From Prochloron sp. SP5CPC1 (GTDB lineage: Bacteria > Cyanobacteriota > Cyanobacteriia > Cyanobacteriales > Prochloraceae), in the NCBI GenBank assembly GCA_014323965.1, contig JACONB010000075.1, forward strand, positions 1-18,045: a stretch of 18,045 bases of DNA, given 5' to 3'. Of this stretch, positions 1-6,621 are shown piece after piece. The first letter of the stretch is position 1. Every line of letters begins with the position of its first letter. The notes below the pieces were generated by a model that did no database searches, was not told where the DNA came from, and saw nothing but the letters and a program-made list of their open reading frames with translations. The position numbers were made by a program, and so were the translations under genes.

Positions 1-78
1 AATTAAGTTCAAAAGTACCATCTCTAGTTACTAAGGGAGATATTGTCCTGAGATTTGAAGCGAATGGGGCGATAGTAG

Positions 79-105
79 GTTGGGTTAGCGATAGCGTAAC
101 CCAAC
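79..105. repeat. Cyanobacterial GTTGGGTTA hairpin repeat
   Basis: Arms GTTGGGTTA (79-87) and TAACCCAAC (97-105) form a perfect 9-bp stem around a 9-nt loop. A related half copy (TTGTTGGGTTTCGTTACCTC) follows at about 119-138. Such TTGGGTT-type repeats are widely dispersed between cyanobacterial genes. On the plus strand a frame is open from base 3 to a stop near 147, but it runs through this repeat and I recognise no protein in it. Confidence 0.6.
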
Positions 106-153
106 ATAAATCTCCTTTGTTGTTGGGTTTCGTTACCTCAGGTTGAAGTCACC

Positions 154-351
154 ATGAGGGCAGAAGTATCAGCCAGAAAAGCTTTAGTTCAAGAATTAAA
201 AGAACTTTTTCAATAAATTCAATCCCTTCCTTCATCACAAACTATTACCGAGGAAGAAATAAGGGCTGAGATTTATGCTTATCGTCGCTTTAGTGGTAGG
301 GAGCAGGAGATTTGTATTGAATGGCGATCGCCTGATCAGATCAACGTCTGA
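154..351 (+). pseudogene. Antitoxin-like frame interrupted by a TAA
   Basis: From the ATG at 154 the frame encodes a short charged helix (MRAEVSARKALVQELKELFQ), stops at TAA 214-216, then continues in the same frame as IQSLPSSQTITEEEIRAEIYAYRR and on to a TGA at 349-351. The part after the stop, with an ITEEEI..EI.AYR pattern, resembles the C-terminal tail of small antitoxins found beside cyanobacterial RelE or PIN toxins. One point mutation separates this from a 65-codon gene. No toxin partner is visible before the next gene, which is convergent and overlaps its end by about 11 bases. The family is recalled from memory, so the assignment is tentative. Confidence 0.4.
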
Positions 352-604
352 CTAGATAACCAATGAAACCAGTCGCCAGACTTTGCAAAATGACCTGAGC
401 GGATTTTCTAAACTCTGGATCTGGATGAAAGAAAATCACGGCTACCAGAAAAAGAAAAATCAAAAACACACCTATTACACTGGCATAAAACTTGGCCTTT
501 TCAAGATGTAGACGGTGATACAGTTCTTTGGGAGTTTCCGTTTCTGTCGTGATCCTCTCATAAAGAGCAGGCAGTTGAGAAAGGTCTTGTTGCTGGGTTG
601 CCAT
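341..604 (-). CDS. Small two-helix membrane protein paired with an RHH protein
   Basis: An 87-residue protein with a charged, helical N-terminus (residues 1-38), a strongly hydrophobic segment at about 40-59 and a second weaker one at about 69-84 that ends in RR. It is likely an inner-membrane protein with two passes. It lies 3 bases after the stop of a ribbon-helix-helix gene on the same strand, so the two are almost certainly co-transcribed and translationally coupled. I do not recognise the family. A membrane partner of an RHH regulator could be a toxin-like effector or simply a regulated membrane protein; the sequence does not decide. The ATG start fits the tight spacing. Confidence 0.65.
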   Translation of the reverse strand: MATQQQDLSQLPALYERITTETETPKELYHRLHLEKAKFYASVIGVFLIFLFLVAVIFFHPDPEFRKSAQVILQSLATGFIGYLVRR

Positions 605-607
605 TAC

Positions 608-829
608 CTAGATACCAATGAATTCTTTTTCCAACTTGAGGTCTTGGGTTAACACACCAACGATCTTATTTTGCTTGCGGGCTTCATGAGCAGCCTCAGT
701 AAGCGCCAAAGCACGTCTTAAGACATCGCTTTTCGTGCTTCCTAAATCCTGAGCGATTTGCTCTAAACGGAGGTCGATCTCTATAGGTATTTCCAGACTG
801 AGTCTGATTTTTTCCTGATTTTTTGTCAT
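608..829 (-). CDS. Ribbon-helix-helix (CopG/Arc-type) DNA-binding protein
   Basis: A 73-residue protein. Residues 7-45 fit the ribbon-helix-helix fold: a beta strand (KIRLSLEIPIEID), then a helix (LRLEQIAQDLG), then STKSDVLRRALAL, the usual turn and second helix. The C-terminal tail (VGVLTQDLKLEKEFIGI) resembles tails of cyanobacterial CopG proteins. RHH proteins dimerise, bind inverted repeats and often autoregulate as antitoxins. The gene is upstream of, and 3 bases from, the small membrane protein at 341-604. A 52-bp repeat (881-932) and two inverted repeats (969-980 and 981-1012) lie upstream and are candidate operators. The ribosome binding site is weak (GAG about 8 bases ahead of the ATG). 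Confidence 0.75.
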   Translation of the reverse strand: MTKNQEKIRLSLEIPIEIDLRLEQIAQDLGSTKSDVLRRALALTEAAHEARKQNKIVGVLTQDLKLEKEFIGI

Positions 830-880
830 GAATAATGCTCAAAGTTTATTTTGCTAAAGATTCTACACCAATAATAGGCA

Positions 881-932
881 TTTTTGGCGCCGAATGCCAG
901 GTTATCCCCGGCGGATAAACAAAATTCTCCGT
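881..932. repeat. 52-bp dispersed repeat, copy 1
   Basis: These 52 bases align without gaps to 2791-2842 with 7 mismatches (45/52 identical), including the blocks GAATGCCAGGTT and TCCCCGGC. Both copies lie just upstream of a small DNA-binding or antitoxin gene on the minus strand and have the same orientation relative to it. This copy ends 51 bases from the RHH start codon. Function unknown; it could be a mobile repeat or a shared control region. Confidence 0.75.
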
Positions 933-968
933 GATATTTCAGGCTAAGTAGATCAAAAATTTGACCTA

Positions 969-1012
969 ACAAACATTTGTATGTATAACTAAATATATTA
1001 TTATTTATACAT
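969..1012. promoter_or_regulatory. Inverted repeats upstream of the RHH gene, possible operator
   Basis: ACAAA-CA-TTTGT (969-980) is a perfect 12-bp palindrome. It abuts ATGTATAA (981-988), which pairs with TTATACAT (1005-1012) across 16 AT-rich bases. The block lies between the convergently placed end of ddl and the RHH gene, in DNA that is otherwise non-coding. RHH proteins commonly bind such repeats upstream of their own gene. That link is inferred from position only. Confidence 0.35.
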
Positions 1013-1031
1013 GCTATAGCTAAGTAATATT

Positions 1032-1076
1032 AAAACCTTGAAGGGTTTTATAAGTAGCCCGCAAATTATTCGCGGG
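1032..1076 (-). terminator. Two hairpins downstream of ddl
   Basis: On the minus strand, CCCGC/GCGGG (1058-1076, 9-nt loop) and AAAACC/GGTTTT (1032-1049, 6-nt loop) follow the ddl stop codon at 1096. The second hairpin is followed by AT-rich sequence, so together they can act as a factor-independent terminator. There is no classical run of Ts. A tract of eight Gs lies at 1074-1081. Confidence 0.4.
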
Positions 1077-1095
1077 GGGGGCAGCAGCGTATCCC

Positions 1096-2139
1096 CTATT
1101 CTAAGGCTAATTGAATCAGGCGATCGGTTAATTGGGAGAAGGAAACCCCTGTAGCTTCCCAGAGTTGAGGATACATGCTGGTAGCTGTAAACCCTGGTAA
1201 GGTGTTAATTTCATTAATTAAGACTGAGTTGGTTGCTTCTAGATAGAAGAAGTCGATTCTTGCTAAACCACGAGCATTTACAGCAGTAAAAGCTTGCAAG
1301 GACATTGCTTGAATTTGGGCTGTTATTGCTTCGGGAAGGGGAGAGGGAATAATTAGAGTAGCTTTTCCGGGGGTATATTTGGTTTCGTAGTCGTAAAAAT
1401 CACTGTCAAACTTGATTTCTCCCACGACAGAAGCTTTTGGGTTTTCGTTACCTAAAACAGCACATTCTACTTCTCTCCCTACGACTCCTGTTTCCACAAT
1501 AATACGGGAATCGTAATTAGCAGCATTATCGAGGGCAGTTTCTAACTCGGAACGGGATTTTACTTTGCTTATTCCCACTGAAGAGCCTAAATTAGCAGGT
1601 TTGACGAAGCAAGGATAGGCAATTTCTGCTTCTATATGGTCGCATAATTTGGGAAATATGCAAGGGTTGGAAAAAATTTTATATCTGGTGACTGCTTTAT
1701 ATTTTACCTGGGGTAAACCAGCAGCAGCAAAAGCCATTTTCATGGTTATTTTATCCATTCCCAAGGATGAACCTAGTATACCACTCCCTACAAAGGGAAC
1801 TTGCATCAATTGTAACAAACCTTGTACGGTACCATCTTCTCCATTAGGTCCATGTAATATAGGAAACCACACATTTACTTCTCTTACTTCGGGGGGAAAT
1901 TGCCAAATTTGTCCTGGGTTATTGCTGGGTTCTGGGGTTGTTTCTGATGTTAGAATTGCAGCAGCAGTTTCTCCTCCTCGCCAGATACCATTTTTTTGGA
2001 TGTAAATTGGGATGATTTCGTATTTGTTGCCATTTTCCCCCATTTTTAAACTGCGAGCGATCGCCCTTGCAGAATTTATCGAAATTTCGTGTTCTCCGGA
2101 ACAACCGCCAAATAACAACCCTACTCGTAATTTCGTCAT
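1096..2139 (-). CDS. ddl: D-alanine--D-alanine ligase
   Basis: Joins two D-alanines using ATP to make the dipeptide for peptidoglycan precursors, in the cytoplasm. From the ATG at 2139 the protein has 347 residues, usual for cyanobacterial Ddl. It opens with [17 protein letters not shown], the family N-terminus. The ATP-grasp body has [38 protein letters not shown] (lysine and the Ser-rich ATP loop), [25 protein letters not shown] and [18 protein letters not shown] (Mg2+ and substrate residues). It looks complete and active. A GTG two codons upstream (2145) is an alternative start, but the family begins at MTKLRVG. Neither start has a clear Shine-Dalgarno. The broken vapC ends about 20 bases upstream on the same strand, so ddl may share a transcript with vapB. 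Confidence 0.95.
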   Translation of the reverse strand: MTKLRVGLLFGGCSGEHEISINSARAIARSLKMGENGNKYEIIPIYIQKNGIWRGGETAAAILTSETTPEPSNNPGQIWQFPPEVREVNVWFPILHGPNGEDGTVQGLLQLMQVPFVGSGILGSSLGMDKITMKMAFAAAGLPQVKYKAVTRYKIFSNPCIFPKLCDHIEAEIAYPCFVKPANLGSSVGISKVKSRSELETALDNAANYDSRIIVETGVVGREVECAVLGNENPKASVVGEIKFDSDFYDYETKYTPGKATLIIPSPLPEAITAQIQAMSLQAFTAVNARGLARIDFFYLEATNSVLINEINTLPGFTATSMYPQLWEATGVSFSQLTDRLIQLALE

Positions 2140-2157
2140 TGCCACGATTTTGATTTC

Positions 2158-2543
2158 TTATAATTCTAGTATAACAGGTTCTATATCGGTTAGATAAAAA
2201 TCATTACTTTTAAAAAGAAGAGGTTCACGGGATACTTTGGCGAGAGCGTAAGAAAAACAATCCCAAAATTTGAGTTTTGCCTTGTGATTGCCCTTACCAT
2301 ATTTTGCAAAAGTATCCCGTGCTATCTCTAATTGCTCCGTATCAAAGGGGATAACTTCCAGCATAGCTTCTTCAACAAACAAGTCTAATGCTTTTACACC
2401 TTCCTCTTTAAAACCATCGTAGCTTCCAACAGAGAGCAGGTTGAGATTAAGCGTGTAGAGGCAGAATAAATGGCATTGATAAACAGCTTGGATTCCTTTT
2501 CCATCAATAATATTGCTATAATTGCTGATGTGTCAATAACCAT
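2158..2543 (-). pseudogene. vapC: VapC-type PIN-domain toxin, frameshifted
   Basis: The N-terminal frame starts at the ATG 2543 and gives 49 residues: MVIDTSAIIAILL (the first PIN acidic residue, D4), a middle part ending LISTCSLLEATMVLK, then a TAA at 2394-2396. The rest of the family is in another frame from about 2415 down to 2158: an acidic stretch, a glycine-lysine turn, then FWDCFSYALAKVSREPLLFK and SNDFYLTDI, carrying the C-terminal PIN acidic residues. The whole matches cyanobacterial VapC RNases of about 130 residues except for one frameshift or short deletion around 2396-2415. The TAATG overlap with vapB shows the original operon. As it stands no full-length RNase can be made. Confidence 0.85.
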
Positions 2544-2791
2544 TAGCTAGGCAGTCCATTTTCGTCATAGCCGATAATCTCATCAGGAGTACGATTGTCA
2601 TAAACAGGCAAAGCAGCACATTCTTTAGCTATCTCAAGCAATCTGTCTTTATGAGGACGCCTTGCTTCTCTTTTCTGTTTTTTGAAGTCATTTAAAACCT
2701 TCATGAGAAGTCCATCTACCGTTTCTCCAGTAAGAAGGGTTAACTCCCAAATCAATCTCTCTGTTTCAGGATTGTTAATAAGAATAGTCAT
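2543..2791 (-). CDS. vapB: VapB-type antitoxin (Rv0623-like), intact
   Basis: An 82-residue protein of the VapB family that neutralises PIN RNases and represses its own operon. The DNA-binding N-terminus (ILINNPETERLIWELTLLTG, then ETVDGLL) is the family strand-helix-helix. The C-terminus ends ALPVYDNRTPDEIIGYDENG, the hallmark toxin-binding tail. The stop overlaps the vapC start (TAATG). Its partner is frameshifted, so this is now an orphan antitoxin; it could still bind DNA or a related toxin elsewhere. A 52-bp repeat abuts the start codon, and its frame is open upstream through that repeat. Confidence 0.85.
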   Translation of the reverse strand: MTILINNPETERLIWELTLLTGETVDGLLMKVLNDFKKQKREARRPHKDRLLEIAKECAALPVYDNRTPDEIIGYDENGLPS

Positions 2792-2842
2792 TTTTTGCGC
2801 AGAATGCCAGGTTGTCCCCGGCAGATGAACGAAATTGTCCGT
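2791..2842. repeat. 52-bp dispersed repeat, copy 2
   Basis: Matches 881-932 at 45 of 52 positions without gaps. It touches the vapB start codon. The minus-strand frame through the repeat is open and in phase with vapB, so an automatic start call could wrongly extend vapB upstream. The shared position before a small DNA-binding protein gene in both copies is notable. Confidence 0.75.
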
Positions 2843-2865
2843 ATGAGGACTGTTATCTTGAAATA

Positions 2866-3057
2866 TTAAGAGGTGAGACTGCGATGCTGTTTAAGGAGTT
2901 CACTAAACTTCTCAGCATCTACACTCCCATAGATTTGACCCGTCTCCTGAGCATCTACCCGTTCCATTAATGCTTGAAACGCTGCTGTATCATTTCGATG
3001 TTCTAGAACGTATTTCTTCAGTTCTCCTATTGTCATCGTTTGAAAGTTAGACTTCAT
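2866..3057 (-). CDS. DUF6887-like small protein
   Basis: Sixty-three residues from the ATG at 3057, chosen because GGAGG (3065-3069) sits 7 bases upstream; an ATG seven codons earlier lacks such a site. The sequence MKSNFQTMTIGELKKYVLEH followed by RNDTAAFQALMERVDA matches a small cyanobacterial family I recall as DUF6887, normally encoded with a DUF6888 partner just upstream. Function is unknown; the pair behaves like a small accessory two-gene module. Here the upstream partner is frameshifted, and its remnant stop overlaps this gene by 11 bases. Confidence 0.7.
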   Translation of the reverse strand: MKSNFQTMTIGELKKYVLEHRNDTAAFQALMERVDAQETGQIYGSVDAEKFSELLKQHRSLTS

Positions 3058-3198
3058 TGATAAACCTCCAATTTCCATTTGGATAAATCTCGATTAATAT
3101 TTCCTCTCCTGCAATAATAATGGAGTTTTTACGAGGTACATGCTTGTAATGTTCTGACACAGTTGAAAACATCGAAGGGCTTGTTGAGTTGTTGGCAA
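3047..3198 (-). pseudogene. DUF6888-like partner, frameshifted and internally deleted
   Basis: Reading from a TTG at 3198 (AGGAG about 9 bases upstream) gives MPTTQQALRCFQLCQNITSM followed by YLV, the usual N-terminus of this small family. That frame then runs out of register. A second frame gives SIIIAGEEILIEIYPNGNWR followed by FINEV and a TAA at 3047-3049, the usual C-terminus (AGEEI..EI.PNG.WRF). The middle segment is missing and the total of 152 bases is not a multiple of three, so a deletion with frameshift lies near the codons for MYLV. The remnant would have been translationally coupled to the DUF6887-like gene. The family name is from memory. Confidence 0.6.
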
Positions 3199-3248
3199 GG
3201 ATCCTATCTCCTCTTCACTATACCTCAATCACCTCATGATGAAGGAGG

Positions 3249-3291
3249 ATTAATAAGGGGGGCGATCCCGAAGGGATCCCCCGCCATTAAT
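3249..3291. terminator. Strong GC-rich hairpin downstream of miaB
   Basis: GGGGGGCGATCCC (3257-3269) and GGGATCCCCC (3273-3282) fold around GAA, with ATTAAT (3249-3254 and 3286-3291) able to extend the stem. It lies between the miaB stop and the DUF6888-like remnant. It probably ends or insulates miaB transcription, although no U-run follows. The GATCCC-GAA-GGGATC core resembles dispersed cyanobacterial palindromes. Confidence 0.5.
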
Positions 3292-3315
3292 CAATGCCGG
3301 GGGCGCGCCTTGATA

Positions 3316-4647
3316 TCACTGATAGATAGTGCCTGTCAAACTAAAAGCCCGCACTTGGGTTATTTTAACTTTGACTAACTTACCTTTTAACTCTTCAATT
3401 TTACCAGGAAAGAAGGTGAGACGGTTGGTTCTGGTTCTTCCCATGACTTGGGAGGTATCTTTGGGGTTTTGGTCTTCTACTAGCACTTCTTCAATGCGTT
3501 CTTGATAACGTTGGGAGCGCTCTGCTGCTTTCGTTGCTACCAGGTGGTTTAGTCGTGATAGGCGATCGCTCTTCACTTCTTCCTCTACTTGATTCTGCAC
3601 CAAAGCGGCGGGAGTTCCAGGGCGAGGGGAATAAGCAGCTGTATTAAGTTGGTCGAAACCTATATCTTCTACCAATTCTAGGGTATGGTGGAACTGTTCC
3701 TCTGTTTCCCCGGGAAAGCCTACAATTGCATCGGCACTAATAGCAGCGTCAGGCATATATTCCCGAATCTTCTCAATAATGCGACGATACTTTTCATGAG
3801 TATAGCCCCTCTTCATGGCTTTCAGGATGTCATTATCCCCCGATTGGAAGGGAATGTGGAAATGCTCACATAGTTTAGGCAACTCATGACAAGCGCGAAT
3901 GAGTCGTTCCGTGAAATAGCGGGGGTGACTGGTGGCGAAGCGAATGCGCTCAATGCCGAGGACGTCACTAAGGTAGTAAAGTAGATCCGTCAGGGTATGC
4001 TTATGCCTTCCTGTAGCGGTAACCCCTGGTAAATCTCTACCGTAAGCGTCGATATTTTGTCCCAAGAGAGTAACTTCCTTATATCCCTGTTCTCCCAAGG
4101 CTACTATTTCGGCTCGAATGCTGTCTGGAGTGCGAGACTGTTCTTTTCCCCGGACGTTGGGAACGACGCAGTAGGTACAACGTTCGTTACAACCATAGAT
4201 AATGTTTACCCAAGCAGTTACTTTACTGTCTCGACGGGGTTTGGTAATATCTTCCAGAATGTGGATCTCTTCGGTGGCTACTACTTGCTCCCCATTGAAA
4301 ACTTGTTGGAGTAAGTCTTCCAAACGGTTAGCGTGTTGGGGACCCATGACCAAATCTAATTCTGGTACTCGACGGAGCAGTTGTTCCCCTTCCTGTTGAG
4401 CGACACAACCTGCTACTACGAGGGTTAAGTCGGGTTGGGAGTGTTTCCGCTTCGCTTGTCTCCCCAGGTAGGAATAGACTTTTTGCTCCGCATTATCCCT
4501 AATGCTACAAGTATTGTAGAGGATGAGTTTAGCGTCATCGGGGTTTTCGGTGTAGCACCAGCCCATATTCTCCAAGATACCAGCCATGCGCTCGGAGTCG
4601 GCTTTATTCATCTGGCAACCGAAGGTGGTGATGTGATATTGGTTCAT
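3316..4647 (-). CDS. miaB: tRNA-2-methylthio-N6-dimethylallyladenosine synthase
   Basis: Radical-SAM methylthiotransferase that adds the 2-methylthio group to i6A37 next to the anticodon of tRNAs reading U-starting codons. The protein has 443 residues. The N-terminal UPF0004 domain carries the three auxiliary-cluster cysteines C11 (TTFGCQMN), C47 (YNTCS) and C81 (AGCVAQ). The radical-SAM motif is C153-x3-C157-x2-C160 ([17 protein letters not shown]). Further on are [30 protein letters not shown] and [14 protein letters not shown], then a TRAM-like C-terminal domain. All parts are present, so the enzyme should be active. It is divergent from the amidase locus, with about 240 bases between. Confidence 0.95.
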   Translation of the reverse strand: MNQYHITTFGCQMNKADSERMAGILENMGWCYTENPDDAKLILYNTCSIRDNAEQKVYSYLGRQAKRKHSQPDLTLVVAGCVAQQEGEQLLRRVPELDLVMGPQHANRLEDLLQQVFNGEQVVATEEIHILEDITKPRRDSKVTAWVNIIYGCNERCTYCVVPNVRGKEQSRTPDSIRAEIVALGEQGYKEVTLLGQNIDAYGRDLPGVTATGRHKHTLTDLLYYLSDVLGIERIRFATSHPRYFTERLIRACHELPKLCEHFHIPFQSGDNDILKAMKRGYTHEKYRRIIEKIREYMPDAAISADAIVGFPGETEEQFHHTLELVEDIGFDQLNTAAYSPRPGTPAALVQNQVEEEVKSDRLSRLNHLVATKAAERSQRYQERIEEVLVEDQNPKDTSQVMGRTRTNRLTFFPGKIEELKGKLVKVKITQVRAFSLTGTIYQ

Positions 4648-4689
4648 GGTGGTTGGGTTGTGGGTTATATTTTATATATTAGTTAATTC

Positions 4690-4713
4690 GCGCAAAGGCG
4701 CAAAGGCGCAAAG
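4690..4713. repeat. Tandem GCGCAAAG repeat (3 x 8 bp)
   Basis: Three perfect copies of GCGCAAAG in the miaB-amidase intergenic region. Related tracts occur at 6476-6501 and 17812-17840. These CGCCAAGACGCAAAG-type sequences are abundant between genes in filamentous cyanobacteria. Confidence 0.7.
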
Positions 4714-4813
4714 AGAAGATAAAGCGCTAGTATTACAGTTGAGGAGACTTGGCTTGTTTGCCCAGCTTAAAACTTAATGCCTGTACTTTAATCTAGTTTT
4801 CCCAGGTTAGGTC

Positions 4814-4842
4814 TTGACATTGCTTAAAATAAATTATATAAT
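4814..4842 (+). promoter_or_regulatory. Consensus sigma-70 promoter of the amidase locus
   Basis: TTGACA at 4814-4819 and TATAAT at 4837-4842 are both perfect consensus hexamers, separated by exactly 17 bases. The amidase GTG start lies 45 bases after the -10, preceded by AAGGAG at 4875-4880 with 7-base spacing. This is the best promoter in the window, driving a gene that now appears broken. Confidence 0.75.
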
Positions 4843-4887
4843 TAAAACAACATTTTTTCGGTAGCAAGCCTAAAAAGGAGAACAACT

Positions 4888-5482
4888 GTGAAATTTGGTA
4901 TTGATATTGGCCATAATGCCCTTCCAGATTCAGGAGCAGTGGGCATTAGAAGAGAAGACGATTTAACAAAGGATGTGGGGACTCGCTTGATCCAGAAATT
5001 ATCAGCCGCTGGTCACACCGTTATTAATTGTACTCCTACTACAGCAGCAACAGTAGGACAATCTCTCGGAAAACGGGTCAATAAAGCCAACGCTAATAGG
5101 GTAGATGTCTTTGTTTCCATCCACTTTAATGCGGCTTTTAAGACGCCTAAACCCATGGGAACAGAGATTTATGCCATTAGTAATGCCGCTTTATGTCATC
5201 AAAAATACCTCAATGCCCGCCATTTTAATTGAGTGTTGTTTTGTAGATTCCACAGCAGATATGAATCTCTTTGATGCTGAAAAAATGGCAGAGGCGATTA
5301 AAGTGGGTTTAATTGGAGATGATGATGACACTGCAATTATTCAACCAGGTATACTGAAGGTTACTCAACAAACTATCCTCAAGCCCTCTACTGAGCAGTC
5401 ATCAGACTTACCTCAAAACACGTTAGTAAACATCGATTTGGGGTTGTGCGCCCACTCACTAATCTATTACAAAACAACTCTT
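4888..5482 (+). pseudogene. N-acetylmuramoyl-L-alanine amidase (Amidase_3), decayed
   Basis: Amidase_3 enzymes are zinc hydrolases that cut the bond between MurNAc and the peptide stem. The first frame (GTG 4888, strong ribosome site) encodes FGIDIGH (zinc ligand H9), RREDDL (E23), HTVINCTPTTAA and DVFVSIHFNA (H79), then leaves the family after EIYAISNA. The rest, ending MPAILIECCFVDSTADM with the catalytic Glu (codon 5231-5233) and a C-terminal KVTQQTILKPSTEQSSDL, is in another frame. Compared with relatives, a segment of roughly 20-30 residues between ISNA and LYVIKNT is missing, so a deletion that is not a multiple of three lies at about 5185-5192. The C-terminal tail breaks off near NIDLG. 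No active amidase can be made without frameshifting. There is no signal peptide, as in related cyanobacterial proteins. Confidence 0.8.
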
Positions 5483-6472
5483 ATGACTTCTATTGAGAGC
5501 GCATTTTTGTTTATCTTGTTGTCTGGGGCTTTTGGAGGCTTGATTCAAGGTTTGGGAAATAATAAAGAAGTAATTTTGCCCCATTTAAATTCCAGGGAAA
5601 AAGCTTTGAATCTGGGGTTTATAGCCGATTGCTTGTCTGGTATGGGGGGGGCGATAGCCATCTATCTTATCATTCCCACTTCTTTTAAGGAATTTACCCA
5701 AGACTTAGAGACAACTATCCAACTTATTGGCTTATCCTTAGTGGGGGGATATAGTGGTAATGCTATCCTAGCAAGAGTTTTGAAGTTTAAAGTCTTTAAA
5801 GATGATGTAATGGAGAAAATTAAACAGGATATGTTAGAGCAGGAGGAAATTGATGCAGAAGCGTATCGTTTACTGGATCTGCAACTGAGTCGAACTAATG
5901 AAGACGTGGAGGAGGAGATCCTCAAGGAAGCGATTCAAAAATCTTCCAACTCAGCTCAACAAATTATTTTTCGTGCAGCTAGGGATATGCGTCAAACAGC
6001 AAACGATGCGAAACGGAATCAGAACCCCTCGATTCAAGATGGTATTGAGCGCACTATTCCTATATTTGAAGCGTTAATTAAATCGGAATATGGGAAAAAT
6101 AACCATCGCTATTTTGGTAATCTGGGATACGCACTCAAGGATAAAGAGGAACCTGACTGGGAAGGAGCGCGTAATGCGTTGGTAAAAGCAATTAATTTGT
6201 CGCAAAAGCAGGAAAATACCGTTCCTCCTCATTATATGTACAACCTAGCTGTTTGTTTAATTCAGATTGATAACCAGAATAACAGCAATAATAGTATCAG
6301 CAAACCTAATATACGGCGGAAGATAAGGAAGGCGATTGAATTGGGGAGTAGTAATAGCGATCTCAAGGAATCAATCCAAAAAAAAGAACCATTTACATCC
6401 TGGTTGAGTCGAAATCAGTTACAATTGGAAGAAGGGGAAAATAACCGTTTATCAGTTGTTACCAGTGAGTAA
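5483..6472 (+). CDS. Membrane protein with C-terminal TPR-like region
   Basis: From the ATG at 5483 the protein has 329 residues. Three hydrophobic segments are seen at about 5-25, 43-64 and 78-100. A charged, probably coiled region follows at about 105-165 (MEKIKQDMLEQEEIDAEAYR), then a helical part with TPR-like phrasing at about 215-290 (HRYFGNLGYALKDK, WEGARNALVKAINLS, HYMYNLAVCLIQI). No enzyme motif is visible. It is likely anchored in the inner membrane with a cytosolic protein-interaction domain. The frame is open upstream into the decayed amidase C-terminus, so a longer fused product beginning about 5105 is possible. No clear ribosome site precedes 5483, which leaves the start uncertain. 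Family not recognised. Confidence 0.6.
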   Translation: MTSIESAFLFILLSGAFGGLIQGLGNNKEVILPHLNSREKALNLGFIADCLSGMGGAIAIYLIIPTSFKEFTQDLETTIQLIGLSLVGGYSGNAILARVLKFKVFKDDVMEKIKQDMLEQEEIDAEAYRLLDLQLSRTNEDVEEEILKEAIQKSSNSAQQIIFRAARDMRQTANDAKRNQNPSIQDGIERTIPIFEALIKSEYGKNNHRYFGNLGYALKDKEEPDWEGARNALVKAINLSQKQENTVPPHYMYNLAVCLIQIDNQNNSNNSISKPNIRRKIRKAIELGSSNSDLKESIQKKEPFTSWLSRNQLQLEEGENNRLSVVTSE

Positions 6473-6475
6473 TCT

Positions 6476-6501
6476 CGCGCCAAGGCGCCAAGACGCAAAG
6501 G
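6476..6501. repeat. CGCCAAGACGCAAAG-type repeat
   Basis: GCGCCAAGGCGCCAAGACGC followed by AAAGG, directly after the stop codon of the membrane/TPR gene. It shares the unit seen at 4690-4713 and 17812-17840. The next bases (ATCTGTGTTTATCTGCGGTT, 6510-6529) also have the look of a dispersed cyanobacterial intergenic repeat. Confidence 0.65.
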
Positions 6502-6621
6502 AAAGCAAATATCTGTGTTTATCTGCGGTTCAATATTAAATAAAAGTAAAACTCAACGGATAGAATAAGTGATAATGGTATTATCGAGTTGCGTGGAATA
6601 CGATCATATAGGGCAATAATT

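Noticed and set aside
3..147. C-terminus of a plus-strand gene entering from the left edge
   Set aside because: The frame is open, but it passes through a dispersed hairpin repeat and shows no recognisable domain; it cannot be supported.
1649..2197. Open frames on the plus strand opposite ddl
   Set aside because: They lie antisense to a clearly conserved ddl, have no ribosome sites and their translations look like nothing known.
4690..4713. CRISPR array from the tandem 8-bp repeats
   Set aside because: The units are directly adjacent without spacers, too short, and there are no cas genes.
5180..5195. Programmed ribosomal frameshifting in the amidase
   Set aside because: No slippery heptamer is seen, and a segment of the family sequence is missing at the junction, which fits a deletion better.
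5105..5482. Start of the membrane/TPR protein at the ATG at 5105
   Set aside because: The region encodes out-of-frame amidase sequence and then the in-frame amidase C-terminus, so it is amidase debris rather than the native N-terminus. A fused product stays possible and is noted.
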